From NCBI GenBank assembly GCA_948099385.1, contig CANUEZ040000168.1:6549001-6613000 (forward strand): a stretch of DNA of 64,000 nucleotides, in the 5' to 3' direction. The stretch's first letter is position 1; every line of letters begins with the position of its first letter. Of this stretch, positions 37,201 through 47,849 are shown piece by piece. A model generated the notes under the pieces. The model had not been told where the DNA came from, did no database searches, and was given only the letters and a program-made list of their open reading frames with translations. The DNA is from Fasciola hepatica. Lineage: Eukaryota; Platyhelminthes; Trematoda; Plagiorchiida; Fasciolidae. The translations under genes were made by a program, and so were the position numbers.

Positions 37201-37600
37201 ACGCTCTCTTGATCATCGATTCCTATTCCAAGTAGCCAGAGTTAACTTTCACTACATCGTAGATTTCACTAGAAGTGCACTTCACAAGACATCTAGCCGA
37301 GAGAGGGTCAACTCCTCCAAGTCATCCGCAGTCAAGAGGTGTTGTTGTAAAACTTGTGCTAATATAAAAGGGTGCTACCAAAACCAGAATTTCGGTAACA
37401 TTCGATGAACTCGGGATAACTGCGGACAATTTTTTATTGCAATATCTTAATTCCCGTTCATTGAGCCACCGGCAGTCGTCGGGCGGGGTTGTTCGAGGGC
37501 TGTACAATAAGCTCCAGTTCACTCCAGCCCAAGTCCTCGGAAGTTGTTTACCGCAAGGTGAACGACTTGAGACCCTCAACAGGCGTCTTGATTAGGCAAA
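34290..37600 (+). pseudogene. Ty3/Gypsy LTR-retrotransposon pol remnant
   Basis: Domains appear in Gypsy order but heavily broken. A zinc-knuckle relic (YKCGKVGHL-stop-LVCQS) lies at 34494-34545. An RT segment at about 35489-35620 reads QGVVDIVV and then LLLGRFRVGNIAINSEKCTF, the block after the catalytic loop; the YxDD residues themselves are lost. RNase H at about 36377-36720 shows APPIGVGPMLD, TQLEALAVFAF, LVTDREALQILYHTHP and the closing ETIPGTDYLSRY. An integrase zinc-finger relic at about 36980-37090 shows GYLGTQNVKILAR and then CDSCQFAR. No LTRs were found on either side. Strand and order are consistent, so one degraded element is likely. Confidence 0.75.
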
Positions 37601-40600
37601 CTTGGAAAGGGCTTTGTCGGGTTTCGGATCATACTGACGGTTCTATTCATCATACACAGGTGATCAGTGTCGTATCCGTGGACAAATTTGGATGCTATCC
37701 GGTAAGTCTCGGTGTGCTGGCTAGTATGCATTACGCGCAAAGTGAAAAAACGAAATTCACCCTTTGGCAGGATTAATGTGTCCACATGCAGTACTTCATG
37801 AAAATAACTATCACTATTTGTGAAGCTTTGCGAACCTTGATCCGTGGCTTTCTCCAGGATGTTCTTCGCGCACTCAGTATCAGGGAAACAGTGTGAAACA
37901 ATCGGCTATAATCGAACGCCAGCAGGCCAGTGAAACCGACTACGGTTCCGACTGCCTGATGGAGTAATCTATCTTGGCATAGCGGCACCATTTGTCTAAG
38001 AGTGGTACGCTGTAAAATCAGGAGAAGGAAAACAGCTGAGGCTAGCAAAGTCAAACGGGCTGACATGGGTTGCAGCTTTCCAAAAGTTCACGGGAGCTGA
38101 GCTTGCGGGGAAAGAACTTGGTATGTTTGTGCGCATGTGCATTTGCGTTTACTCGCGTGTCCTTGGTTTTTTGTAAGAGAAAACCAGCTATATCAGTATA
38201 GAGTCACTCAGAAAATCGATCATAAATAAAGTGAACAGCTATCTGGGGCAAAGCAAAGCTAAGCTGTTCGTCGAATAGACATGGCCGATTCTGCATGACC
38301 ACTCCGAAGCCGATTTGGCATCACTGCCCTCCACTCGCTACCACGCACCGATCAGACAACTGCATGGGGAAATAGTACTATTTACTCTTGCTACAAACAT
38401 GGGAGTCGAAATCGTACATATCCTACTCAAGAGCGGTCACCCACCAGTTGTCGGCATTTTCAAGTAGACTGCTCCGGAATATCCGGTTGAAATCGTCGTG
38501 TGGAGATTTTCCCCATGGTCTCTGGCACCGGCCCATCCAGTTTCTTGCATAATGCAACACCACTGCCTCACTGATATCATATCAAACTTTATTCCCAGGC
38601 GGGTTATGGTAACTGACTTCAGAGGAGTAAAGCCCAATTTTCCCCCTATGAATGAAGGATGAACCGCGTTTGCACCCGCTGCTCACCGCAGGTGCGCAAC
38701 TGCGCCGTGTCCCAGCCCGGAAGCGTTCCAGTTTGAATGGAGGGAGACAGGAGGAACATCATACTTGGCAGGGTTGAGGTTTCTTGGCATTGACAGGGGC
38801 TCATCTACTTATATGTTTGGGTTCCATTTCTCCCACGTCAACTGAATGGGATCGCTAATGTGTTCATCCCACCGACCATTTCAACGTCAAGGCTTTTGTG
38901 AGAGATTGCATGATAGGGCTTGCACCAGAGCGACGAATCCTTCAGATTATTAAACCTTGTAGAGAACAAATCTTCCTGTTGTGACAAGCAGCTGAATCTG
39001 CAACTGCCCTCCTGTAATGCTTGCCGAAATTTCGAAAGGTTTCCAATGCGGCTTTATCTTTCAAAGACATCGACGAAACAACCCTTACCGGTCTTTTTTG
39101 AGATGTTGGTTGTACCTAACTTCAAGTTTTCTGCACGCACCGTAGTTTCTACAGCTGGACAGTTCACAGACTGCCTTCTGGTCATACTTCTTTCTTCAGG
39201 CCCAAGGAACTTCAAAATCAGCATCATCCCAACCACTTACGGTTGTCTAGGGTTCCAGTTTGCTGATCTTGCACCCAATAAGCCTCGTAGGTTTTCGTGT
39301 TTATAAGCAAGTCGATCCTCCTGGGCTCGATCAGCTCAAAGGTGGCTTATTTGAGATGATGCCTTAGATCTACATTTTTCGGTGGATTGGGAGCTGTTTG
39401 TCTTGGCTGCCTCTATGGTGTACTTTCTCTCTACTTGAATCTGGCAATCAGCTTTTAGTGACAGAACAGAAAAAATCACTACTCAGGTCATCCCAGTAGT
39501 CGTACCTCCGAGAGAATCCATTCTGAGTCAAAGGGCTGGATTTCAGATTTCTAACGACTTGGCGGCTGCGGTGGCTGGAAGGAGTAGGGTTTGAGTCACC
39601 TTCAAGAAGGGCGCATGTTGCTCCTAAGCTACTTGGCGAGATCAACCTACCAGGTCGAAACCCCATAAATGCAGGCTTTACTTCCACGTTCACAGAGTTC
39701 ACGCTGGCAGTCACTAGATCGTTGAGTGGTCCGAAATATGTGAGCTACGATGACATCCGTAGCACTCATTTTCGGGAAATCAATCAGCTGTACAACATGC
39801 TCTGGCTCTCGGACCAACTTTCAAACACTTGGAACATTCACTGGCCTCTGAGATCAATTTCGGTCTCTCATATTTTATTGACAGAAATTTGTGATATAAT
39901 TTCAAACTATAATACACAAAACGGATTGTACAGTTTTCTTCAAAGTGACCAGAGATCGCATTTACTTTACTCCTCCCATAGTGATACCTTTCGGTGTCTG
40001 CAGCCGGCCTACGATGAGTTGCTACGTCGATGTTGGCCCCTGGCCCGTAGCAATATGTATATGTCTACAGACGCTCCTCCAACAGCATGACCAAATGGCG
40101 CAACAGATGCCTCGAGCCTTCCCGTCCGTTTCCTAAAGCCACTTCCACCCACTTTGATTGTTGGACTTCGAGAGGCATGGCATGCTCCACTTTATAGCAG
40201 ACGGACGGTTGGGACTGGATTCATGGTCCTTTGAGGATAAGAAAATTTCTCTCCTTTTTAATTGACATAGGAGCTTTCTGAGGCTGTTCGTATCTTCCGA
40301 CTTGCTTCTATCACCATTTAAAAATTCACTGAAAATGCTTTCCATGAATTCTTCCGGGGGCCGAATCGTGTTGCCAATACACGTATTGCTCTCGGGTATC
40401 CTTCTTCTGCGGGTAGCACTGCACAGATTTCTGTGGCCTCGTTGGCTTTACCAGCGCAGTAATGACTGAGATGGCAGATTAGACAACCAGATTGCATTTA
40501 AACTTGTTTTTGATTGTAATACAGTTGATACCGCTGACAATGTTCATCAGTCTTTTCCAAATGCAAATGATCTAATTGCAAATTCCAGTTTAGAAAAAAT

Positions 40601-41640
40601 TATCCAAGGATGGGGAATCTTACAGAACAAAGAGCGCCATGATTACAAAAACCCAGAACTTGATTTAAGCTGCGGTGGATATTGCGATTTTTAATGACAG
40701 TACTTCACGTTGTCTTGTGTATCCTCGTGTTTATGTACATTACCATCGAGCGGAATACGTGTTCGAGTGTGTGCTTGTTCAGCTCGTGTTCCTGATCTTC
40801 AGAAGCGAGTAGATTCAGCGGCAGCTACGATGCTTTCACTGAAAACGATACGAGTTTTGGAGTTCTATTCCTAGTTATTGCAGCATTATAGGCAGTATTC
40901 AATTTGATCCAGGAAGCTATCTCCAGTTTAGCACTCCTGGCACACCTCGACTGTTCCGTCCCCCAACGTCAGCGACAGGCTCTCTGGGCACAGGTAGTAG
41001 AGCAGAGTTGAGACAATTCGTCAATCGTTCATGGCAACTAATCGCTTTTTCCTCTCGGCTTCTCCAACCAGCGTAATCTCCATATCTTCTCCCGCAATGA
41101 ACTGCTGGCAATTTACTTAGGCTTCCGACGTTTCCGACGAAATCCCAAGGGCCGAAATTCTACAGACCCATAGAGCATGAACCCCCAGTGTACTCTCTTC
41201 CGTCAGCTTATGAACGATATTCGCCAAGCAAAATCCACCACCTGTACTATTACACAAGTTACCACGAACATAAGTCGCACCTCTAGAGCACAGCCCCTCA
41301 GGAGAGGCACTCTCTCAAAGACTCAGTACCCATGGAAATTAACTCAGAAGTGGTCGCCTCATTCCAAACAACTAATCAGGAGGTTGAGCAGCCTACAAAC
41401 AACAGCTCTCTGATTCTAGTGTCGTGGCCTTTCCCATTCCGGAGGCAACTTTTATTTGCTATGTCCTACATGGTTGACCCCGATCACCAGTTTCTTCCAT
41501 TTTTCGCCGACAAACCTCATCAGCTTCCAAAACTTGTCTCACTCCGGTATGACAACCTTAGTGAAACCAGTGGTAGAGCGATCCGTTTAATTTTGCAGTA
41601 AAGGCGACGTACGTCTTTCGGCCCGAGCTTGTCTTCGATG
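37601..41640. other. No recognised feature over 4 kb
   Basis: Short ORFs only. Plus 39722-40090 (122 codons) and plus 38920-39306 (128 codons) are the longest and have no recognised domain. Minus 37773-38066 starts with a signal-peptide-like hydrophobic run but has no supporting context. Part may be remnants of the LTR elements on either side. Confidence 0.3.
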
Positions 41641-42120
41641 CCAACCCCTTTGAAGTACACCTGCACACCAGATATTGCAACAGAAGTCTTCTCTAGATCA
41701 GGTGCACTTCTTCACTCCGTGCATGCACACCCCCCACTATCCAGTGGTTAAGTTTGAAATCTGATGTATATAGATCATTTTAACCGCTGGTCACAGGCCA
41801 CTTCTGTTCACTGTTTTACCTTAGAGGGAGCTGCAAAAGCTTTTCTGTCCGGTTGAGTGAGTCATTTTGGTTGCCTTCCGCCGTGACCACCGTCAGCTGT
41901 TCTCAGTTTGACAGTGCTGCCCAGGAGCCACTGAATATATTCTACTAAGGACACAAACAGATGACAGCGCATAATCATCAGGACGTCGGTATGATAGGGC
42001 TATTCCGTCGTTACCTGAAAGCTGACCCTCAGGCTTGCCACAGTCCTCTATGGAGTGAGGTTTTACTGACGTTTTTCTAAGGACTGCGCACCACCATCAA
42101 GGCCAAGATGCCCGTTAAGT
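41641..42120 (+). pseudogene. Possible LTR-element gag remnant
   Basis: Broken frames give DHFNRWSQATS, then LEGAAKAFLSG (about 41772-41855), then MIGLFRRYLKADPQA and LWSEVLLTFF (about 41990-42080). The order of a WxxA-type helix, an LEG-AA-xFL block and a later LRRY...VLLTFF block resembles Gypsy-type gag capsid sequences. This is weak pattern matching without a catalytic motif. It could belong to a second Gypsy copy. Confidence 0.35.
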
Positions 42121-42339
42121 CGACTGAACTGGTTTGGGGCTGCACCCTACGAAGTCGAGGCAAGTTGGTTTTCCCGTTACCGCCCGTGAGTTCTGGTTGC
42201 TGGGAATACGACAGACTTTCGTCAAGCCCAATATGGGTATTCAAGCCCACCCTGCCACGAGAATAGTCCCTCAACAGCTGCAAACCCGGCACTCTGAGGG
42301 CCTCTAGCCATGTGTTCATCCGAGTGGATGCGATGCTAT
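42121..42339. other. Unassigned spacer
   Basis: Nothing recognisable. It separates the gag-like remnant from purine-rich sequence. Confidence 0.3.
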
Positions 42340-42985
42340 CGCCGCCCCAGCCCTCTTAGTCTGACCAGTTTCAATTTTCCGGCGAAGGGAAAAAAATAAT
42401 GACGGCGTTTTTCGGACAGACCTGAAGCATTCCATGTACATGAGCAAAACGTCACAAACAAAAACATAGACAAGTGTTTCGTGACCATGTAAAAGAGCGT
42501 GGGGCCGGTACAATAAAAATTGATTCGGCATGGGTAAATGTGAGGCAAGCGTAAGATGAATGCAAGATTAGTGTATACGTACCAGGGAAAAGCACAGGGA
42601 GATTTAAATGGTCCCATGGAGAAACCCGACTTGATGCCCGGCGAATCAGAAAGTCATGGTCAAATGACTGGGTCTAATTGGTCCAGTTGTAGATAGCTGT
42701 AGGGTGGGAGTTGCATATAAGAAAGACCAATATATGGCTGGAACGGCCGTGATAACAGAAGATATTGAAAAAGACTTTTAGGCTTGAAAAAGAGAAGGAT
42801 AGAAATTACACCTTGTCAGGCCGCGGCAAAAGATCAGCAACGGGCCGCAGGGCTCTGTGAAACATGGAGCAATTGAAACAGGCTTTAAAAGGTGGGTAGG
42901 GAATAAGATGTTTTGGAGAGATGGGTATATATTTGCTGTATTGCACAGATATTTTCAGAATAAGCACATAAGAAGAGAGGTGGTC
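42340..42985 (-). repeat. Far arm of inverted C+T-rich LINE 3' region
   Basis: The minus strand is pyrimidine-rich. A block near 42755 (CTTCTGTTATCACGGCCGTTCC) resembles unit 2 at about 27591 (CTGTTCTTCACGGCCGTCATC). The position agrees with continuation of the inverted unit whose other arm starts at 45007. The intervening BEL/Pao element therefore seems to split one older repeat. Similarity is modest and uncomputed. Confidence 0.45.
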
Positions 42986-42988
42986 TGA

Positions 42989-43930
42989 TGCCGCAGGGTG
43001 ACTACGGGCTGGTGGCCGTTCAGTGACACCGGGTTGGACTATTTCGGGCCCTTGTGGATCAAGTGCGGGAAAAGATTAGAAAAGCGATACGGATGTATCA
43101 TGACGTGCATGAAATCACGTGCGGTACACCTAGAAGTCGCACATTCGATGACGACCGATTCGTTTCTACGGGCCTTGCAAAGATTTATCAACCGAAGAGG
43201 CGTACCGGCCGATATATACTCAGATAATGGATCGAACTTTGTGGGCGCTCAACGGGAATTGCAGCGTTGGCACAAGAACATAAACAGGGACGAACTGCAG
43301 AATCGAACCGTGGCATACGGCATACGCTGGCATTTCAACCCCCCACAGGCCAGTCACCGAGGCGGCATATGGGAACGCATGATCCGGTCCGCCAGACGGA
43401 TATTGCTGTCAATCATGGAGCAGCAGCCGCCCGACGACGAGACCCTGAACACCGTCATGACTGAGGTGGAGCGAATCCTGAACAACCGCCCCCTGGTTCC
43501 AGTATTGGACGGCGACCCCACCCACCTGGCGCTCACCCCAAACGACTTATTGACGCTAAGGTCGAACGAGGGTTTCCAAGGGCCGGTAAACCTTCGTGGG
43601 AGCTACCTCCACGGGTGGAAGCAAGCGAACTATCTGGCCAAGGTCTTCTGGAGGCGATGGCTACGGGAGTACCTACCGGCTTTGCAGACTCGACAGAAGT
43701 GGCTGGCCAAAACAAGACCATTCAAAGTTGGGGACGTGGTTATGATCGCCGACGAACGCGCACATTTCAGCGCTTGGTCTTTGGGAGTAGTTACGGAAAC
43801 CATCAAAAGCACTGACGAAATAATAAGAACGGTGAAGGTGAAGACAGCTAACGGAGTGCTCATTCGTGACATACGCAGTATTAACCTACTCGAGAGCGAA
43901 GACGGAGGAGCTGATAACCCTGTGGCCTAG
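42989..43930 (+). CDS. BEL/Pao integrase, core and C-terminal domain
   Basis: This encodes the C-terminal integrase part of a BEL/Pao Pol polyprotein, which inserts element DNA into the host genome. The frame is open from the stop at 42986-42988 to TAG 43928-43930. The GTG at 42998 is not a true start, because this was the middle of a polyprotein. The DDE triad is complete: D in LDYFGPL (43037), D in YSDNGSNF (43223), E in HRGGIWERM (43373), with spacings of 61 and 49 residues. BEL-typical blocks follow: LNNRPL, ALTPND, FWRRWLREYLPALQ-RQKW, and the GDVVMI plus NGVLIRDIRSINLLE ending. The HHCC zinc finger is missing upstream, so the gene is truncated although its core shows no disabling change. 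Confidence 0.93.
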   Translation, partial: CRRVTTGWWPFSDTGLDYFGPLWIKCGKRLEKRYGCIMTCMKSRAVHLEVAHSMTTDSFLRALQRFINRRGVPADIYSDNGSNFVGAQRELQRWHKNINRDELQNRTVAYGIRWHFNPPQASHRGGIWERMIRSARRILLSIMEQQPPDDETLNTVMTEVERILNNRPLVPVLDGDPTHLALTPNDLLTLRSNEGFQGPVNLRGSYLHGWKQANYLAKVFWRRWLREYLPALQTRQKWLAKTRPFKVGDVVMIADERAHFSAWSLGVVTETIKSTDEIIRTVKVKTANGVLIRDIRSINLLESEDGGADNPVA

Positions 43931-44026
43931 TAAACCTTTTTCACACCAGTAATCGAGGTGGATAAAGAAACACCATATATACCACACAATCTCCGTCAAA
44001 CACGTTAAGGTGCTCGCGGTCCCTTC

Positions 44027-44330
44027 GTTGACATTACAGAAGGTTCTTTCCGATATGTGGTGATGAGTGCGATTCCATTATACATCCCGATACATACACG
44101 CATGCACGACGCACTCTACATCCCGTAAACCCATCATACATGTGACAGTGTTCTTTGTTTGCCTTTTGTTGACGCTACCGAATGCCCCTTGCATATGTGG
44201 AAGTAGCGGAGCTCAGGTCACACATACACGCTACATTTACTCGTTTTCTTGCCACGCGGTCTTTTGTTGACATTGCAGAAAGTCCTCCTTTGATGTGTAG
44301 TCATACCTGTGATTTCATTGTGACCCCGGC
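44027..44330 (+). repeat. Three imperfect tandem repeats in the BEL 3' noncoding region
   Basis: Units start GTTGACATTACAGAA (44027), GTTGACGCTACCGAA (44168) and GTTGACATTGCAGAA (44266). Each is followed by a TTT/CTT..GATATGTGG or GATGTGTAG-like block and then a CA-rich string. Spacings are 141 and 98 bases. They lie between the integrase stop and the LTR. Confidence 0.7.
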
Positions 44331-44358
44331 ACACACACACACGCACACGCACACACAC
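44330..44358. repeat. CA microsatellite
   Basis: CA dinucleotide run with two G interruptions, at the end of the tandem-repeat block. Confidence 0.9.
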
Positions 44359-44608
44359 TCAAGCACGTACATCCAGGACCGGACGGCCCCTTACGAGGAC
44401 AACGTCTATGTGACCATTCACGCCCGCTATCGGTCATTTGTTCTCGTGGAAGATGTAGACTAGCCTCACGTCTATGTAGCCAATGGGTTAGGTGCGACCA
44501 GTAGTAGAACGTCGACGACGAGCATTAGACGCGCGCACTGACAGCAGGGCCTAGGCAGGTAGGAAGAATCAGTACCTTTATACCGAACCTTTGACTCTGC
44601 TAAGGATC

Positions 44609-44629
44609 CAGGAGGATTTTGGTGGGCGG
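44609..44629 (+). promoter_or_regulatory. Candidate polypurine tract
   Basis: Purine-rich CAGGAGGATTTTGGTGGGCGG sits directly before the TG of the LTR, where plus-strand priming occurs in LTR elements. It is interrupted by a T run and one C, so the match is imperfect. Confidence 0.5.
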
Positions 44630-45006
44630 TGTAACAGCCGGTCGTGGAAAATCCCCCTTTTTCCCTCGCGATTCAGTGTTTTCCCAACATCACTCATTTC
44701 CATACACTATTGACTTGTCTTTACGAACTGGTTGTTTTTCTGGACCAATTGTTGTTTGTTCGCGCCCAGAGCGCTATTTTGGCACATCCTTGTTCAGGAC
44801 CTGCGTGACGCACGTGCTGTCTGCTCACACGCTGCTATTCGGTTTCTCGTTGTTGAGACTTTGTGATCGTATTATTGAGGTTTGTATATTGTTTATGTCA
44901 TTGTTTATTTTATTAATCTAGTATCGTAGAATTATCACGGATAATCGCCTTCTGATTTCGGGATCCGTTGCGAATTTGGCTACGCATTTCTCAAACGTTC
45001 GTAACA
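44630..45006 (+). repeat. BEL/Pao 3' LTR
   Basis: About 377 bp beginning TGTAACAGCC and ending GTAACA. The limits are set by the purine-rich tract and by alignment with the solo LTR at 57261-57631. Matching blocks keep near-constant relative positions: GGAAAATCC at about +18, AGTATCGTAGAATT at +290 and TTCGGGATCCGTT at +327. The CA end is inferred. Confidence 0.82.
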
Positions 45007-46680
45007 ACGGGGATGGTTAGAGAACGCGAAGAAAATATAGTCACTCGGTGGTCGAAGTGGTGAGGACTAACAGCGGTGACTGGGGTGCCTGGATTCAGCA
45101 GTCGTAATGGCGAACACTGGGGAGAAAAATGGCTGTATGGGAGATCAAAGAGGACACAAACATCAGGTCTCACAGAAACTGTCCATAGACTCCGTGATTT
45201 GGTGACTTTTTCACCACAGGCGTAAAGCAAAACACAAAGCAACCTGAAAAGCACGGAAGAGATATCGGGGGCGGAAGAAATGTAAAACGAAAGATGAAGG
45301 AACCGGCCGAAGTGAAACAGGTAAATGATGAATAACTAGATCTTTTTACCACAGGTGAATCACGAATTGGCCGAGGACATAGGAGACTCCAGGATAGAAA
45401 AACCAGAGGTGGAACTGAATCACAAGAAATATATATGCTAAGCTGAGATGGACTATAGGGCTGGAGAGCTGCTTGTCTGCAGACAGCTGCACAACCGAAA
45501 ATGCTAATCAAAGCGTTTTGCTGATGGGCAGACCAAGGAGGATTCGTGGAGCGGAGCACGGATTGTACAGTGAGAATGAATTGTTGATAAATGTGGTCAT
45601 GGGAGGTGCAGAAATTGTGCGGCAAGTTTTAACATGGACTTCGGGCATGGGTGCTGATGGGGTTGATGATAGGAAACGGCGGTGGAAAGATAGCGGTGGT
45701 AATAGGCACGAATTGGCTAGGCTTGCATGCCAGAAGTTTGAGCCGAGAGAGGTCAAACTGATGGGGAGGAAATCAGTAGGTGAGTTTACCGTGTTTGAGT
45801 GGAGGCGACGAATGCATGCAATCCGCAGACAAGTATGTTAAACGCGGTAGGGCTGTGACATTGGGAGCGTGAAATTCACAGTCGATGCCAGTGGATGGGA
45901 CTGACGGTGCCCTGGGCACCTAACCCAAGAGACGCTTCATGGTTAAACACGGGAGGTGTAATCCATCAGACAAGTTGAGCCCGCACTTCGTTGCAGACGA
46001 CCTGTGCGCCCGGTGCGCGCCGGCCAAGGCCGTGGATCGGACCTAGCCAGGCACCGTTGGAACTGGCATTTATGTTTATTGATGATTACGCACGCAAGGC
46101 ATAGTCCAAATATGAAGATACAAGATCATCGGACAGATGACCGGGTTGCGATGGGTTTCACCAAGCAGAACAAGTGGGGATGGCGGTTGTTAGGCTGCCA
46201 TCCAGCAAGGTTATCCAGGAGCCTTTGTAATAGAAGTGACCTTTATGATATTAAAGCAATTAACCAATGCTGCGGGTGAAGTTCGTGTAAGGGGAGAACT
46301 AGAAAGAGGGATCAGATGAAGAAAGGCAGTCATGGTATTCCTCTGTTGTGAAGTAACTGTAAGCGGAGGCAAATAGAGGCCAAGAAAGAGCAAAGCACGA
46401 AGGTGTCTGAGAATAAGGAAGAAGAGGGAAGCAGGGTGTAGGAAAGTAATGGTATTTCAGTTCCATTCACTCGGTACGGGAATGGCCACGGCTAGTCATG
46501 CGTCAAGAGTTCAGTCTGATATTTGAGATTGTTTATCGTTGATTGCTTCCCCAATTGGAGGGTGTAGGGTCTGAGAAGGAGTTGGACTTAGAAGTCGAGG
46601 CCCCTCCAGTATACTAAATCTTCAGCTGCGTAAGCACCAGACTAATGAAGAGCTTGGATAACTTCGAGATATGGAATGAA
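45007..46680 (-). repeat. Inverted C+T-rich unit (near arm)
   Basis: Read on the minus strand this matches the 25986-27380 region. Shared blocks are GATCCACGGCCTTGGCCGGCG and GTCTGCAACGAAGTGCGGG (about 46040-45975), GTGTTTAACCATGAAG and GGTTAGGTGCCCAGG (about 45955-45915), and TTCACCTGTGGTAAAAAGATC (about 45360-45340). It follows the minus-strand LINE RT tail directly. Its far end is interrupted at the BEL LTR. ORFs such as minus 45170-45625 are low-complexity translations, not genes. Confidence 0.7.
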
Positions 46681-47846
46681 AGTCGATGGAAGTTGAGGCT
46701 TGGTCTGAGAAGCTCAAATGGTGGCAGGCAACTTATTTCAGAACTTGGAGCAGTGAAGTAGGACAAAGTGGGACGGTGTGGCCGATTTAGCTACAATAGA
46801 ATGGATGTTAAAGTCGTGTGCCGAAGTTAGTAAGGGACGTTTCACGAGAAGCCTAATGGGTCAGAAGTAAAAGACCAATTATGTAGCCGGTTACGCAAGA
46901 AGACTCGGTTTAGCTTTAGGCGAAGGAGCCAAAGTGGGTCGAGATTCAGATGCTGGCATTGTTTTCTGTGCCATAGCAACGGGGACCAACAAGGTGGCTG
47001 TTCGGTAATACACCTTTGTATGCCCTTTAACGGAACTTTGTCAAATCACGTCACGTAAGAAAAGATTATTGGGCGATATTCAAGCAAAGACCTATTGTGT
47101 GATGTTTTAGGTGCTGAGTACACTGTCCTGGAGACGGACGGAGCGGAGAGGAAGGGCCACACCTCTTCTAGCATTGGCCGCTTGGATGGCGGCGAGATCA
47201 GACAAGTTGAGGGAGCTAGGCTAATTGAGGCTCAAATCGCGAATGATGGTCGACTGACTACTGGGGACCCACCAAGAGTTGAGGATCCAGGGGCCAACTG
47301 GAATTCGTGTTCTAGGACCTCGCACTTATCGGTGGGAAATTTCATCATCTAAGAGTGACACAAGCGGTCAGGTGCAGAAAGATCCGCGGAAATGTTGCAG
47401 AGAGTAGAGATAGCATCATTAAAATTGAAGGAGTAGACTATTCTCATTTCATCTGCAAAGAAGAATGCCTTGCTGCACTCAACCTGCAACGTGAGCATGG
47501 GAGATAAAGCCTGTTAAGCTGGGGGGCTGTGCGTTTCCTCCAGAATGTTTTAGGCCAGTAACAATCACCGGCCATGATTTTCGCTGCCGAAGATAGTGGT
47601 GAAAGATAATAAAAGGCTTCAAACAAAGGAGATAAGTCCGTAGTAGTAGAGGAGGGCGAGCGGTAGACACAACCAATGGGCATGACTACGGTTGAAAACT
47701 GAATTTTGAGCCAAATGGAATTCGGAATTGAGTCGATTACGATAAGTTATGTGAGATACTGAAAAGGCACCCTGGGCGTACACTAGGCAACCATCTCCGA
47801 GTCTGTGAATCTTATTTACTCTAAAAACCTTGTGCCTTGTACGCAA
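46680..47846 (-). pseudogene. Internally deleted LINE of the left-edge family, minus strand
   Basis: Endonuclease traces run from about 47790 to 47540: GDGCLVYAQGAFSVSHIT, then IGCVYRSPSS, then KIMAGDCYWP, where GDFNWP is expected. The frame then jumps into the RT active-site region, reading FFFADEMRIVYSF at about 47465, so FADD has become FADE. Roughly the first 300 RT residues are missing between the two. The tail continues with MKFPTDKC (about 47355), LLEYRPIIFS (about 47070) and LDPLWLLRLKLNRVFL (about 46930). The strand is opposite to all other LINE copies here. It runs on into the inverted C+T-rich unit. Confidence 0.78.
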
Positions 47847-47849
47847 TAA

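Larger units (their letters stand above)
42989..45006 (+). mobile_element. 5'-truncated BEL/Pao LTR retrotransposon
   Basis: Integrase core, 3' noncoding region, purine-rich tract and 3' LTR are in the expected order. No gag, protease, RT, RNase H or 5' LTR is present: upstream of 42986 the sequence turns into a purine-rich older repeat. The element is therefore a 3' remnant, probably left by deletion. A solo LTR of the same family lies at 57261-57631. The flanking sequence on both sides looks like one inverted LINE 3' region, which indicates insertion into it. Confidence 0.85.

Noticed and set aside
37773..38066. Minus-strand ORF with a signal-peptide-like N terminus
   Set aside because: A single ATG and a 14-residue hydrophobic run are not enough; the rest has no domain, no homolog and no transcript evidence.
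45170..45841. Minus 151-codon and plus 122-codon ORFs
   Set aside because: Both lie in the inverted copy of the C+T-rich repeat and overlap each other; composition explains them.
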